Below, in pieces: positions 25,871 through 34,981 of a stretch of DNA of 63,518 nt. The notes under the pieces were generated by a model. That model did not search any database and was not told where the DNA came from. It worked only from the letters and a program-made list of their open reading frames with translations. Positions within the stretch are counted from its first letter, which is position 1. Each line of letters begins with the position of its first letter. Source of the DNA: Planktomarina sp. (lineage in GTDB: Bacteria; Pseudomonadota; Alphaproteobacteria; Rhodobacterales; Rhodobacteraceae); assembly GCA_020630015.1 (NCBI GenBank), contig JAHDCF010000013.1, positions 1-63,518 of the forward strand. Direction: 5' to 3'. The position numbers and the translations under genes were made by a program.

Positions 25871-26665
25871 ATGAAATGCCTTAGATCCATTTTGTCATTG
25901 ATCTGTGCCAGCCTATTTTGGGCTGGTTTCGCGCATGCGCAAATCGTTGACAACGTTGTCCAAGTCTCATTTCGCAGCGGTTGGACCCAATCAGACGGAA
26001 CCCATATTGCCGGCATGCAGATCGACCTTGCGCCGGGTTGGAAAACATATTGGCGCCAACCGGGTGATGTTGGAATTCCGCCGCAGTTTGATTGGACCGG
26101 TTCGGAAAACCTAGAAAACCTCAGCGTTCTTTGGCCCCGTCCAAAGGTCACTTGGGATTTTGGTGCCAGATCAATTGGGTACGATACGCGGGTAATTTTA
26201 CCGCTGGTCATTCACCCAAAACACGACGGCCCAATCACGTTGCGTGGCCGTCTTTCCATTGGCGTTTGCGAAGATGTGTGCATCCCCGTGGACATGAATT
26301 TGAAGGTATCGCTGAAACGAACGGGCGCAACAGATGCGGCCCTTTCAGCGGCGATAAAAGCCCAACCTGATGTGAAACGCACAAAAGTTGTTTGTTCCTT
26401 TCAACCGTTTGACGGGGGCGTCTATGCACGCCTTTCCATCAAAACACCGAAACTGGGGGCGGACGAACACATGGCCGTGGAAATGGATGATCGCGATCTT
26501 TGGATCGGAACACCGAAACTGTCGCGCAACGGACGGGACTTGCGCGCAGAGGTTAAGATCTTATCCAACAGCGGCAAAACCCCCGCGATCCAAAGGGCAG
26601 GTTTGCGCACCACTTTGATTTCAGGAAATCGTGCGGTGGAATTTCATGGGTGTCAGGCGCGCTGA
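25871..26665 (+). CDS. Exported DsbD N-terminal-like (DsbC/DsbD-alpha) domain protein
   Basis: 264 residues. Signal peptide ending FAHAQ. The mature protein carries GWKTYWRQPGDVGIPPQFDW and the redox motif GVCEDVCIP (Cys-x3-Cys near residues 138-142), as in the N-terminal domain of DsbD/ScsB-type proteins. It lacks the membrane and thioredoxin domains, so it is probably a periplasmic partner in thiol exchange. Its 3' end overlaps the convergent RND gene by 13 bp. Confidence 0.85.
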   Translation: MKCLRSILSLICASLFWAGFAHAQIVDNVVQVSFRSGWTQSDGTHIAGMQIDLAPGWKTYWRQPGDVGIPPQFDWTGSENLENLSVLWPRPKVTWDFGARSIGYDTRVILPLVIHPKHDGPITLRGRLSIGVCEDVCIPVDMNLKVSLKRTGATDAALSAAIKAQPDVKRTKVVCSFQPFDGGVYARLSIKTPKLGADEHMAVEMDDRDLWIGTPKLSRNGRDLRAEVKILSNSGKTPAIQRAGLRTTLISGNRAVEFHGCQAR

Positions 26666-29600
26666 TGCCGCCACATCAAGGTGCCGAACACCACCGCTGA
26701 AACCGTGTAAATCAGCAAAAGCCCCACCGCCGATCCAACAACAAACATCGCAACCGCACCCGTCATTGCAGGCATTGCACCGATGCCGGGCAAACCGGCC
26801 AAGGCGGGGAACAGTGTCCCAGTCCAAAGTGTGTATCCAACAGTGGCGGCAAAAAGACCAATCAACATCAACCCAGCAATCACCGTGGGAACCACTGGCC
26901 CACGCCCAGCGCGAACACCGCGAATGGCGCGTTTGGCACCGGCGATCTGGGCTGCAAAATCTTGCTGCATGGCCATCAAAGCGGGCACAACAATCAGCAC
27001 CAAGATCACACCAAACCCAAGGCCATAAACCAAGGTAATCACCGTCGGTTTCAAAAACTGTGCCTGAACAGATTGTTCGTACAACAAGGGCGACAAACCC
27101 AAAACGGTGGTCAATGTGGTTAACAATACTGGGCGCAGTCGGTCTGTCACACCATCCACGATTGCGGGAAATAACCCGCGTTCTTTGGCGTAATTGTCAA
27201 TTGTGGTCACCAGCACAATGCTGTCATTGATGATGATACCAACCATCCCAATCAAACCCACGACCGAAAACATTGATAACGGCACATCATGCCACCAATG
27301 CCCAAATATCGTTCCAACCAACCCAAAGGGAATGATCGCCATCACCACAATCGGTCTGGTCCAGCTTGAGAATATCCAAGCAAGGGTCAAAAAGATCCCT
27401 GCCAGTGTCAAAACCAATCCTGTCATTGCCTCTGATTGGAACCGTTCTTCTTGTTCTGCCAATCCGGCAAGGGCAAAGGCAACACCCGTTTCTTCTGCAA
27501 TCCGAGGCAGGATATCATTGCGCAATTCTTCTACGATTTCCGTGGCGCGGGCGGGATCGTCTTCGGAAATATCACCCGTGACAGAAATCACCTGAATGCC
27601 ATTTTCACGGCGAACCGTTGAAAACCCAGTCCTGCGATCAATGCTGACAATATCCGCCAAAGGCACGTAATCCCCTGCCTGTGTTCGGATCAGCATGCGT
27701 TCGGCAAAATCTGCTGATACTTCCCCTTTTTGCAATTGCACGCGAATGGCGGCTGAACGCGCGCCATCGGGAAATGTTGCTGCTTCGATGCCATTCAATC
27801 GATCGCGCAACACACGGCCCAAAGCATCAATCGTCAGACCAAGCGACTGCCCTTGTGGGGTCAGGTCTAAGATCAGTTCTTCTTTGTCATAGGATAAGTT
27901 GTCTTGAACTGCAGAAACCTCTGGGAATTTCGCAACTGCGGCCTGCAATTTTTCGGACGCTTGTTTTAACGTGTCAGCATCAGCACCTGAAAACTGAACA
28001 TCCATCGCATCACCGCCCGGCCCTTGCCGCCATCCCCGAAACGAAATCGTTTCCACCTGTGGATGACGTCGTACCGCATCTTGAACATCCGCAACAAAGG
28101 CAAAGGATGAATAAGGTCTCAAATCTGGATCAATCAATTCAACCGCGATTGATCCCAATTGATCTGCGTCTTTTGTGTTGGCACCGGCAAGACCACGCCC
28201 AGAGTTCCCCCCGATTTCGGCCATCGCAAAGGCAATGGGGTTTCTGCCGTGTTCCTCTTCATATCTTTTAGCGACGGTATCCACGGCCTCTTGGAATGCT
28301 TGCATCTGTGCCAAGCTGTCTTCGCGGCTGGCCCCCGGGGCCATGGCAAAGTTGCCCGTGACCGATGATCTTTCTGGTGCATTGAAGAAACGCCATTGCA
28401 CATCCCCATTGATGAACAACACCATTTGGCTGGCCAAAGCCACAAATATCGATGCAAACACCGGATAACGGGCCCAAATCACAAATTTTACAAATGGTCT
28501 AAACACCCATGTTTTGAACGCATCCAACAATTTGTTCATCAAATGCGATGGAACGTCATACCACTTCATGGATCCACTTGCCGCCAAGGATTTTGCCATG
28601 TGATGCGGCAAAATCAAAAAGCATTCAGCAAGCGACGCAATCAAAACTACGATCACGGTAAAGGGAATATCCCGGATCAAATCCCCAAAACGCCCGCCGA
28701 TGGCCACAAGACCGAAGAATGCAATCACCGTGGTAAGCGTTGCCGAAAACACCGGGGTAAACATTCGCGATGCGGCATTGGCCGCCGCATCATAGGGGGC
28801 TTCTTTCAAGGTGCGGGCGCGAAAATCGGCGTGTTCCCCCACCACAATGGCATCATCCACCACGATCCCCAAAGTGATAATCAGCGCAAAAAGGGAGATC
28901 ATGTTGATCGTCAGACCACTGAGGTACATCAGCGCAATCGCCGCTGACAACGCGGCAGGTATCCCCATCGCCACCCAAAACGCCGTTCGCACATTCAAAA
29001 ACAAAAACAGCAGCAAAAGAACCAAACCAAGCCCTTTGATCGCATTGTCCATCAGCATTGATATCCGCGATGATATCGCCTCTGATCGGGTGCGGATCAG
29101 TTTCACTTCCACCCCACTTGGCAGGCTTTCCATCATTGTGTCGGCGGTGTCTTGCACCTTGGATTGAATATCGATGGCATCGCCTTGGTTCGATCTGTCG
29201 ACCCGAATTGAAATTGCGGGCGCATCCCCAACGAAATAGGCCCTGTCCCGGTCAATTCCTTCTTCAATAACAATTCCAACATCCCCGATTGTCAGGGATG
29301 ATCCATCCGGATTGGTGCGCAAAACGATGCTGCGGATATCCACCGCAGATCGCTTGGCAACACCCGTTCTGACACGCGCACTTCCTGTCACATCCCCGGC
29401 TGGGTCTGCCTGCGCCTCTGCCGCGATGGCGGCTGCGATTTCTGACATTGATACGTCATGGCGAATTAACGAAAGGGCTGGTATTTCGACCAAGGTTGAT
29501 CCCGCGGCAACACCCCGAAGTGTTGTTCGCGTCACACCTTGGGCAAATAGGCGTGTTATAAATTCATCCGCAAACAATCCCAACTGATCGACACCAACCG

Positions 29601-30057
29601 GGCCCGTGATCACCACATCCGTCACCCGGTCGCGCCATAACCCACGTCTTACGCTGGGCTCATCCGCGTCAGAGGGGAATTGGCTGGCAACACTGTCGAC
29701 AGCGACTTGTGCATCGTCGGCCGCACGCCCCATATCCCATCCGGGCTCAAATTCCATCAGAATGCTGGCGCGCCCTTCTGTGGATGTTGCCGCCGTTGAT
29801 GAAACCCCTTCCACGGCCAACAACGCAGGTTCCAAAAGTTGAACTACAGCCCGATCAACATCTTCAGACCCAGCGCCATCCCAACGGACACTCACCGTTA
29901 CGTTGTCTATGACAACATCAGGAAAAAACTGGGACCGCATTTGTGGGAAAGAAACCGCCCCTGCGATCAACATGATGATCAAAAACAAATTCGCCGCCGT
30001 CTTATGGCGGGTCATATAAGATAAAATACCTTGGGACGTGTTGCGCATCACCGACAT
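26653..30057 (-). CDS. RND-family efflux permease (AcrB/hydrophobe-amphiphile type)
   Basis: 1134 residues, full length. First helix about residues 17-37, large periplasmic loops, and the proton relay Asp-Asp in helix 4 (LGIVVDDAIVVGEHADF). The second half repeats the layout, with a helix-rich end. With the adaptor gene 3 bp upstream it forms the inner-membrane part of a tripartite pump; the outer-membrane channel is not encoded here. No local repressor gene is seen. Substrate unknown. Confidence 0.94.
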   Translation of the reverse strand: MSVMRNTSQGILSYMTRHKTAANLFLIIMLIAGAVSFPQMRSQFFPDVVIDNVTVSVRWDGAGSEDVDRAVVQLLEPALLAVEGVSSTAATSTEGRASILMEFEPGWDMGRAADDAQVAVDSVASQFPSDADEPSVRRGLWRDRVTDVVITGPVGVDQLGLFADEFITRLFAQGVTRTTLRGVAAGSTLVEIPALSLIRHDVSMSEIAAAIAAEAQADPAGDVTGSARVRTGVAKRSAVDIRSIVLRTNPDGSSLTIGDVGIVIEEGIDRDRAYFVGDAPAISIRVDRSNQGDAIDIQSKVQDTADTMMESLPSGVEVKLIRTRSEAISSRISMLMDNAIKGLGLVLLLLFLFLNVRTAFWVAMGIPAALSAAIALMYLSGLTINMISLFALIITLGIVVDDAIVVGEHADFRARTLKEAPYDAAANAASRMFTPVFSATLTTVIAFFGLVAIGGRFGDLIRDIPFTVIVVLIASLAECFLILPHHMAKSLAASGSMKWYDVPSHLMNKLLDAFKTWVFRPFVKFVIWARYPVFASIFVALASQMVLFINGDVQWRFFNAPERSSVTGNFAMAPGASREDSLAQMQAFQEAVDTVAKRYEEEHGRNPIAFAMAEIGGNSGRGLAGANTKDADQLGSIAVELIDPDLRPYSSFAFVADVQDAVRRHPQVETISFRGWRQGPGGDAMDVQFSGADADTLKQASEKLQAAVAKFPEVSAVQDNLSYDKEELILDLTPQGQSLGLTIDALGRVLRDRLNGIEAATFPDGARSAAIRVQLQKGEVSADFAERMLIRTQAGDYVPLADIVSIDRRTGFSTVRRENGIQVISVTGDISEDDPARATEIVEELRNDILPRIAEETGVAFALAGLAEQEERFQSEAMTGLVLTLAGIFLTLAWIFSSWTRPIVVMAIIPFGLVGTIFGHWWHDVPLSMFSVVGLIGMVGIIINDSIVLVTTIDNYAKERGLFPAIVDGVTDRLRPVLLTTLTTVLGLSPLLYEQSVQAQFLKPTVITLVYGLGFGVILVLIVVPALMAMQQDFAAQIAGAKRAIRGVRAGRGPVVPTVIAGLMLIGLFAATVGYTLWTGTLFPALAGLPGIGAMPAMTGAVAMFVVGSAVGLLLIYTVSAVVFGTLMWRHQRA

Positions 30058-30060
30058 GGG

Positions 30061-31521
30061 TTATCCCCCCATCCGGCCACGAAGACGTTCCACCATCTGC
30101 GCTGGTACTTCTGGCTTCTTCAGCTGTGAAAGGACACGTTTTTTCGCCTCGGCGGGCATGCGGTTGTTGGCTTCAATGAAGGCGATCATTTTGGCGCGCT
30201 CTTCGTCATCCAATTTCACCATTGCGGGGGCTTCGGGTTCTTTGTTGGCATCTTCGGGGCGAAGGGGGCGCACTTTGATACCCGCACCCAAAAGTGGCGA
30301 TCTTTCTGCAACAACAAGACGATCCCGCAATCCACGGGCGCGCACCAAAACATCGTCACCTTGCCTCCGCACCAAGGCGACTTCAATTTCTTCTAGGCGA
30401 TCTTCTTGCCCCACGACCAACACCCGAGAGGTTGAGGAAACAGCCGTCGCCGGCAGCCGTGCCACCCATTCCAAAGGTGCTTCGATAATTGAAACTGTCA
30501 CAAAATCACCGGGGCGGACCCCAGATGCATTTGCAAGACTGGCAAACAAAAGGCGACCTGTGGCCCCTTCCCCCACAACCGCGGCCTCGCGGGAAAGCTG
30601 TCCTTCGATGTCGATGGATGTCCCCAGAACATCCAAAGTTGCAGTGACGGCCGATGGGCGCAATGCACCATTTTCATCCAGCAAGCGAGCATGCTGGCTG
30701 GTTGAGACCCGAAATGCAACTTCCAGCATGGTGGGGTCCACCAATTGACCCAGCTGTGCGTTTCCAGAAACGGTGCCACCTTCCACCAATGTCACACCTG
30801 ACAACACACCATCAAATGTTGCGTATATTTTTGTGTCCGTCAGATTGCGCTGTGCTTCTTCAAGGTTGATTTGAATACGTGTCACACGCGATTGGGCTGT
30901 GCTGACCCGGCCTTGGGCGGTTTGCAGCGCTTGCCTGCGCGACAAAATGGATTGTTCAGCGCTGGAGGCAGCCAATTCTGCGGATTCAAGTTGCGCGGCG
31001 GTCCCTACACCCCGGTTCAACAAATCCCGTTGACGCTGTGCTGCTTTCTCTCGCAGTTGCGATTGTTCGCGGGCGGCCAGAACTTCGTCTTCGGCCAAAG
31101 TAACTGCATCGATTGCCTGCTTAAGATCAGCTTGGGCATCAATTAAATCCGCTTCGATCAAAGCAACGGCCGTTTCTGCATCAGATGGATCAATCCGAAC
31201 CAAAAGATCACCCTTTGCCACGGTACCCCCATCCGCAAACGAAGGATGAAGTTCAATGACCGTTCCCCCAACAGATGATCTGAGGTCCAGCACACGTCTG
31301 CTTTGCACTTCGCCAAAGACAACCAATTCTGGTATTTCTTGGCCAGGTGTGAATGGCACAACGTTAACGGCAAACACACGTTCGCGCCCGCCGCCCCCAC
31401 GGCGTTCATTATCACCGCGCGCTTCAATCGCGGAACGCACCATATCAAGCGCAAAAATGGCCAATGCCAAAGTTGCCGCCAACAGGAACAATCCCACAAA
31501 ACTTTTTCTTAAAAATCGCAT
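30061..31521 (-). CDS. RND efflux periplasmic adaptor (membrane fusion protein)
   Basis: 486 residues. An N-terminal membrane anchor (about 8-28) is followed by a Gly/Arg-rich patch (ERRGGGGRERVF), a beta-barrel/lipoyl half (LVRIDPSDAETAVA), a long coiled-coil hairpin (about 150-235), then the second lipoyl and barrel segments (DGVLSGVTLVEGGTV) and the membrane-proximal domain. It links the RND permease to a TolC-like channel. First gene of the pair. Confidence 0.93.
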   Translation of the reverse strand: MRFLRKSFVGLFLLAATLALAIFALDMVRSAIEARGDNERRGGGGRERVFAVNVVPFTPGQEIPELVVFGEVQSRRVLDLRSSVGGTVIELHPSFADGGTVAKGDLLVRIDPSDAETAVALIEADLIDAQADLKQAIDAVTLAEDEVLAAREQSQLREKAAQRQRDLLNRGVGTAAQLESAELAASSAEQSILSRRQALQTAQGRVSTAQSRVTRIQINLEEAQRNLTDTKIYATFDGVLSGVTLVEGGTVSGNAQLGQLVDPTMLEVAFRVSTSQHARLLDENGALRPSAVTATLDVLGTSIDIEGQLSREAAVVGEGATGRLLFASLANASGVRPGDFVTVSIIEAPLEWVARLPATAVSSTSRVLVVGQEDRLEEIEVALVRRQGDDVLVRARGLRDRLVVAERSPLLGAGIKVRPLRPEDANKEPEAPAMVKLDDEERAKMIAFIEANNRMPAEAKKRVLSQLKKPEVPAQMVERLRGRMGG

Positions 31522-31599
31522 TGCCGCTTCACGCCTTATCTCTTTCGGTATGACCTAGGTCACACAAAGGGTTTGTCAGCCTTATACGATCAAAACAGA

Positions 31600-32142
31600 T
31601 CACTTCCGTCGCAAATGTTCGTCAAGGCGGGGTAATATTTCCACGAAATTGCAGGGGCGGTGCCGTTTATCCAACTGTTTGATAAGAATTTCATCCCACG
31701 CATCTTTGCAGGCGCCAGTGGATCCCGGCAAAGCAAACAAATAGGTGCCATTTGCAACGCCACCCGTCGCGCGTGATTGCACGGCCGAGGTTCCGATCTT
31801 ATTCATACTAACAATCGTAAAGACGGTTCCAAAGGCATCGATTTCTTTTTCGTAAACGTCGCGATGCGCCTCTACGGTGACATCGCGACCGGTTAACCCT
31901 GTCCCCCCGGTGGAAATCACAACGTCGATGTCGGGATCATCGATCCAGCTTTGAAGTTGCTGGGCAATCAAATCACGCTCATCCTTCACAATCTTTCGGG
32001 CGGCCAAGATATGCCCAGCGTCCGTAAGCCGTTTCACCAATGTATCGCCCGACCGATCATCCGAAGGGGTGCGTGTGTCTGAAACTGTCAAAATTGCGAT
32101 ATGAACTGGAATGAAATCCAAGCTTTCATCGATGCGCGACAT
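31600..32142 (-). CDS. moaB: Molybdenum cofactor biosynthesis protein B
   Basis: 180 residues, single MoaB/MogA domain. LTVSDTRTPSDDRSGDTL opens the fold and STGGTGLTGRDVT is the phosphate-binding motif. Members adenylylate molybdopterin. The start ATG follows the UDG stop directly (TAAATG), with AAGGA in the end of the UDG gene. A third separate locus for molybdenum cofactor genes in this window. Confidence 0.92.
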   Translation of the reverse strand: MSRIDESLDFIPVHIAILTVSDTRTPSDDRSGDTLVKRLTDAGHILAARKIVKDERDLIAQQLQSWIDDPDIDVVISTGGTGLTGRDVTVEAHRDVYEKEIDAFGTVFTIVSMNKIGTSAVQSRATGGVANGTYLFALPGSTGACKDAWDEILIKQLDKRHRPCNFVEILPRLDEHLRRK

Positions 32143-32919
32143 TTAAGTTTCCTTCAACCAAGACTTCAGGCTTAACAAATCTGCCCAAGCATTCTTTTTC
32201 GCCTGCGGTTGGCGCAAAAGATAGGCCGGGTGCAACATCGGCAACACCGGTTTGCCCATCGCCTGATCCCACTGCCCGCGCAGCTTTGTTATCCCCCGCT
32301 TACCCAAAATGGCATGACATGAATGGTTCCCCATGCACACCAAAACATCTGGCGCGGCCAATTCGATATGCCGACGAACAAACGGCATCATCATCGCCAC
32401 CTCATCGGGTTTTGGATCTCTGTTCTGGGGCGGGCGATACGGCAAGATGTTTGTGATATAGACGCCATCACCACGCGACAGATCGATGGCGGCCAACATT
32501 TTATCCAACAATTGCCCTGCGCGGCCGACAAAGGGTTTTCCTTGAATATCTTCATCGCGGCCCGGTGCCTCACCTATGATCATCACACGCGCGTCAGGTG
32601 TTCCATCCGAAAAGACGAGGTTTTTTGCGCCCTTTTGCAGGTCACAATGGGGGTAGGCCGCGATGGCCGCACGCAATGCGACCAAATCGTTGGCGGCTTT
32701 GGCGGCGCTTTCGGCGGCTTTGATCACATCGGTTCGCATCACCGGCACCGGGGTTGGTTGCACATCAGATGGCTTTGCCGCGACTTTTGGTTTGGGTTTG
32801 GCGATTTGATCCGGTAATTCATAGCGATTGATCGGATCTTCACCAATCGCATCCGTCACGCCCAATTCGCGCTGCCAATCCAACGCCGCTTTTGCTTGAT
32901 GCCAATCAAAGTGATCCAT
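32143..32919 (-). CDS. Uracil-DNA glycosylase, family 4/5-like
   Basis: 258 residues. A variable, Lys/Pro-rich N-terminal part (about 1-85) leads to the UDG domain: GEAPGRDEDIQGKPFVGRAGQLLD (motif A region), TNILPYRPPQNRDP, and the C-terminal LPMLHPAYLL (His of motif B). One cysteine of the usual Fe-S set is seen before it (YPHCDL); others are not obvious, as in alphaproteobacterial members. Excises uracil from DNA. Operon with moaB. Confidence 0.88.
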   Translation of the reverse strand: MDHFDWHQAKAALDWQRELGVTDAIGEDPINRYELPDQIAKPKPKVAAKPSDVQPTPVPVMRTDVIKAAESAAKAANDLVALRAAIAAYPHCDLQKGAKNLVFSDGTPDARVMIIGEAPGRDEDIQGKPFVGRAGQLLDKMLAAIDLSRGDGVYITNILPYRPPQNRDPKPDEVAMMMPFVRRHIELAAPDVLVCMGNHSCHAILGKRGITKLRGQWDQAMGKPVLPMLHPAYLLRQPQAKKNAWADLLSLKSWLKET

Positions 32920-33030
32920 GAATCATGGTATACCCCGCGCATCAGGCGACATCCAGCCAAGCCACTTGTTTAACCTTGCTCGCATGTCGACAGGTTTCTA
33001 TAAACGGCCGAACCGATTGAGGGGGCGCAC

Positions 33031-33981
33031 ATGACAGCCGGTCTTAAGCATCTTTTGGGCATCGAACCCCTGACCCCTGATCAAATTACGGCAATATTGG
33101 ATTTGGCGGACAGTTACGTTGATTTAAACAAGCGTCAGATCAAACGAACGGACACGCTGGCCGGTCGTACGCAGATCAACATGTTTTTCGAAAACTCAAC
33201 CCGAACGCAGGCTTCTTTCGAATTGGCGGGGAAACGGTTGGGAGCTGACGTAATGAACATGGCCATGCAGGCCAGTTCGATCAAGAAGGGGGAAACCCTC
33301 ATTGATACGGCATTAACCTTGAACGCCATGCATCCGGACCTTTTGGTTGTGCGACATCCAAATTCGGGTGCTGTTGATTTGCTGGCGCAAAAGGTGAACT
33401 GCGCTGTTTTAAACGCTGGTGATGGCCGGCATGAACACCCCACGCAAGCTTTGCTGGATGCATTGACCATTCGTCGGGCCAAGGGGCGTTTGCATCGTTT
33501 GTCCGTCGCAATTTGTGGCGATATTGCCCACAGCCGCGTGGCGCGATCCAATCTCATTTTGTTGGGAAAAATGGAAAATCGAATTCGCCTTGTTGGGCCT
33601 TCGACCCTGATGCCGTCGGGCATCGCTGATTTGGGCTGCGAAGTTTATCACGACATGGAAGAAGGCCTGAAGGACGTGGACGTTGTTATGATGTTGCGCC
33701 TTCAAAAAGAGCGGATGGATGGCGGGTTTATCCCATCAGAACGGGAATATTATCATCGGTATGGGCTGGATGCCGCAAAACTGGCCCGCGCCAAAAAAGA
33801 TGCCATCGTCATGCATCCCGGCCCGATGAACCGCGGGGTGGAAATCGACGGTGACATTGCCGATGATATCCATCGTTCCGTGATCCAAGAACAAGTCGAA
33901 ATGGGTGTGGCCGTTCGTATGGCTGCCATGGATTTGCTGATGCAAGGACGCGCGGCAAAATCCAAGGAGGTTTGGGTTTGA
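33031..33981 (+). CDS. pyrB: Aspartate carbamoyltransferase catalytic subunit
   Basis: 316 residues. Carbamoyl phosphate site [14 protein letters not shown] near residues 53-66; [29 protein letters not shown] and [12 protein letters not shown] are further signature blocks. It makes carbamoyl aspartate in pyrimidine synthesis. GAGGGGG precedes the ATG. No regulatory chain (pyrI) follows; in its place comes an inactive-looking dihydroorotase homologue, three small genes downstream. Confidence 0.97.
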   Translation: MTAGLKHLLGIEPLTPDQITAILDLADSYVDLNKRQIKRTDTLAGRTQINMFFENSTRTQASFELAGKRLGADVMNMAMQASSIKKGETLIDTALTLNAMHPDLLVVRHPNSGAVDLLAQKVNCAVLNAGDGRHEHPTQALLDALTIRRAKGRLHRLSVAICGDIAHSRVARSNLILLGKMENRIRLVGPSTLMPSGIADLGCEVYHDMEEGLKDVDVVMMLRLQKERMDGGFIPSEREYYHRYGLDAAKLARAKKDAIVMHPGPMNRGVEIDGDIADDIHRSVIQEQVEMGVAVRMAAMDLLMQGRAAKSKEVWV

Positions 33982-34376
33982 TACGTCTGGGGTGTTTTCT
34001 GGCATTTGCTTTTTGCCCAATGGTGGGGGCGGCTGGATATTACGCCGACACCTATTGCACCACGATCTCGCAAAATGATCGCCATAATTCCAAAGGGGTG
34101 CGGCTCACATCCGTGGCGCAGATCATCCAAAATGAACGTGCGAATTTCCATCTGAACCGCCACCGCGACACAGGCGACGAAGGGGATGATTCCTTTGCGC
34201 GGCGTGAAGACCGTGCCCAAATCCCGGGAATGTTCCGCGCCAATTCCGTGGGTCCGTTTTTGGACCATGAGATTACATCGTGGAACGAAGATATTCATAT
34301 CTGCGTGCGCATCGAAGGCAGCGATATGCCCAGCGATGACCTGATCATCGAAATCTGGAGGAACGGCCGTGGATGA
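33978..34376 (+). CDS. Exported hypothetical protein in the pyr operon
   Basis: 132 residues from a TTG at 33978, chosen because AAGGAGG (33964-33970) lies 7 nt upstream; the start overlaps the pyrB stop as TTGA. A signal peptide ([18 protein letters not shown]) is followed by a mature part with two Cys residues and a run of charged residues around [18 protein letters not shown]. It is followed by a start of the next gene inside its own last codons. Function unknown. Confidence 0.65.
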   Translation: MIRLGCFLAFAFCPMVGAAGYYADTYCTTISQNDRHNSKGVRLTSVAQIIQNERANFHLNRHRDTGDEGDDSFARREDRAQIPGMFRANSVGPFLDHEITSWNEDIHICVRIEGSDMPSDDLIIEIWRNGRG

Positions 34377-34470
34377 TCCCAAAGACCCGCGCATGTCTGG
34401 CAAAATCGCCATGTACGTGTTGATCTTTATCGCCGCCCTTGTTGGCCTGATGATCTGGATTGGGGGCTAG
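34369..34470 (+). CDS. 33-residue membrane microprotein
   Basis: GTG start at 34369 with GGAGG at 34357-34361, 7 nt upstream, inside the end of the previous gene. Encodes a short polar head ([14 protein letters not shown]) and one helix (MYVLIFIAALVGLMIWIGG). The next gene starts 1 nt after its stop. The good ribosome site and tight packing argue that it is real. Confidence 0.65.
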   Translation: MDDPKDPRMSGKIAMYVLIFIAALVGLMIWIGG

Positions 34471-34471
34471 C

Positions 34472-34981
34472 ATGATCCAATCGGCAACAGCCATTTTGGA
34501 ATTCCGGCCCAGTCGAAAGGTGTTTGTGCGCAACAAAATCATGGCCGTTTTGGCATGGTCGCTGGTGATTGGTTTGCCGGTCTATGGGTTTTTCACAATG
34601 GGGTTGGGCGTGCCAATCCTGCCAAATATGTTGGACCATCTTTCCACCACATTGGCCTTTGGCGTTGTGGCCATAATTTTGGTATTGGGGTCCATCATCA
34701 TGACGGCCCTGCATTTATCCGTGTTTGGTGAATTGTCAGGTTGGGCAACATTGCAGCATGAATCCTGGCAGGTGTTTTCAGACCGCATCGTGATCCATAA
34801 ATCCGACACAAACGAACAAGGGCAGCTTCTGTTTCAAGAGGTGGCCTCAGTACACAAACATTTCCCCAACAGCATTCGAATGCGCCTTCACAATGGGCAA
34901 GCCGTCGTAATGCAGTATCTTGATAACCGCGATACATATTATGATGTGTTGGCGGCGCAGCTTAGTGGACACCCGGCATGA
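34472..34981 (+). CDS. Two-helix membrane protein with a PH-like C-terminal part
   Basis: 169 residues. Two transmembrane segments (about 30-50 and 62-85) are followed by a soluble part with short beta strands (WQVFSDRIVIHKSD, LLFQEVASVHKHF, NSIRMRLHNGQAVVMQYL) that looks like a bacterial pleckstrin-homology domain. This is inferred from pattern only. It overlaps the following pyrC-like start by ATGA. Confidence 0.6.
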   Translation: MIQSATAILEFRPSRKVFVRNKIMAVLAWSLVIGLPVYGFFTMGLGVPILPNMLDHLSTTLAFGVVAIILVLGSIIMTALHLSVFGELSGWATLQHESWQVFSDRIVIHKSDTNEQGQLLFQEVASVHKHFPNSIRMRLHNGQAVVMQYLDNRDTYYDVLAAQLSGHPA

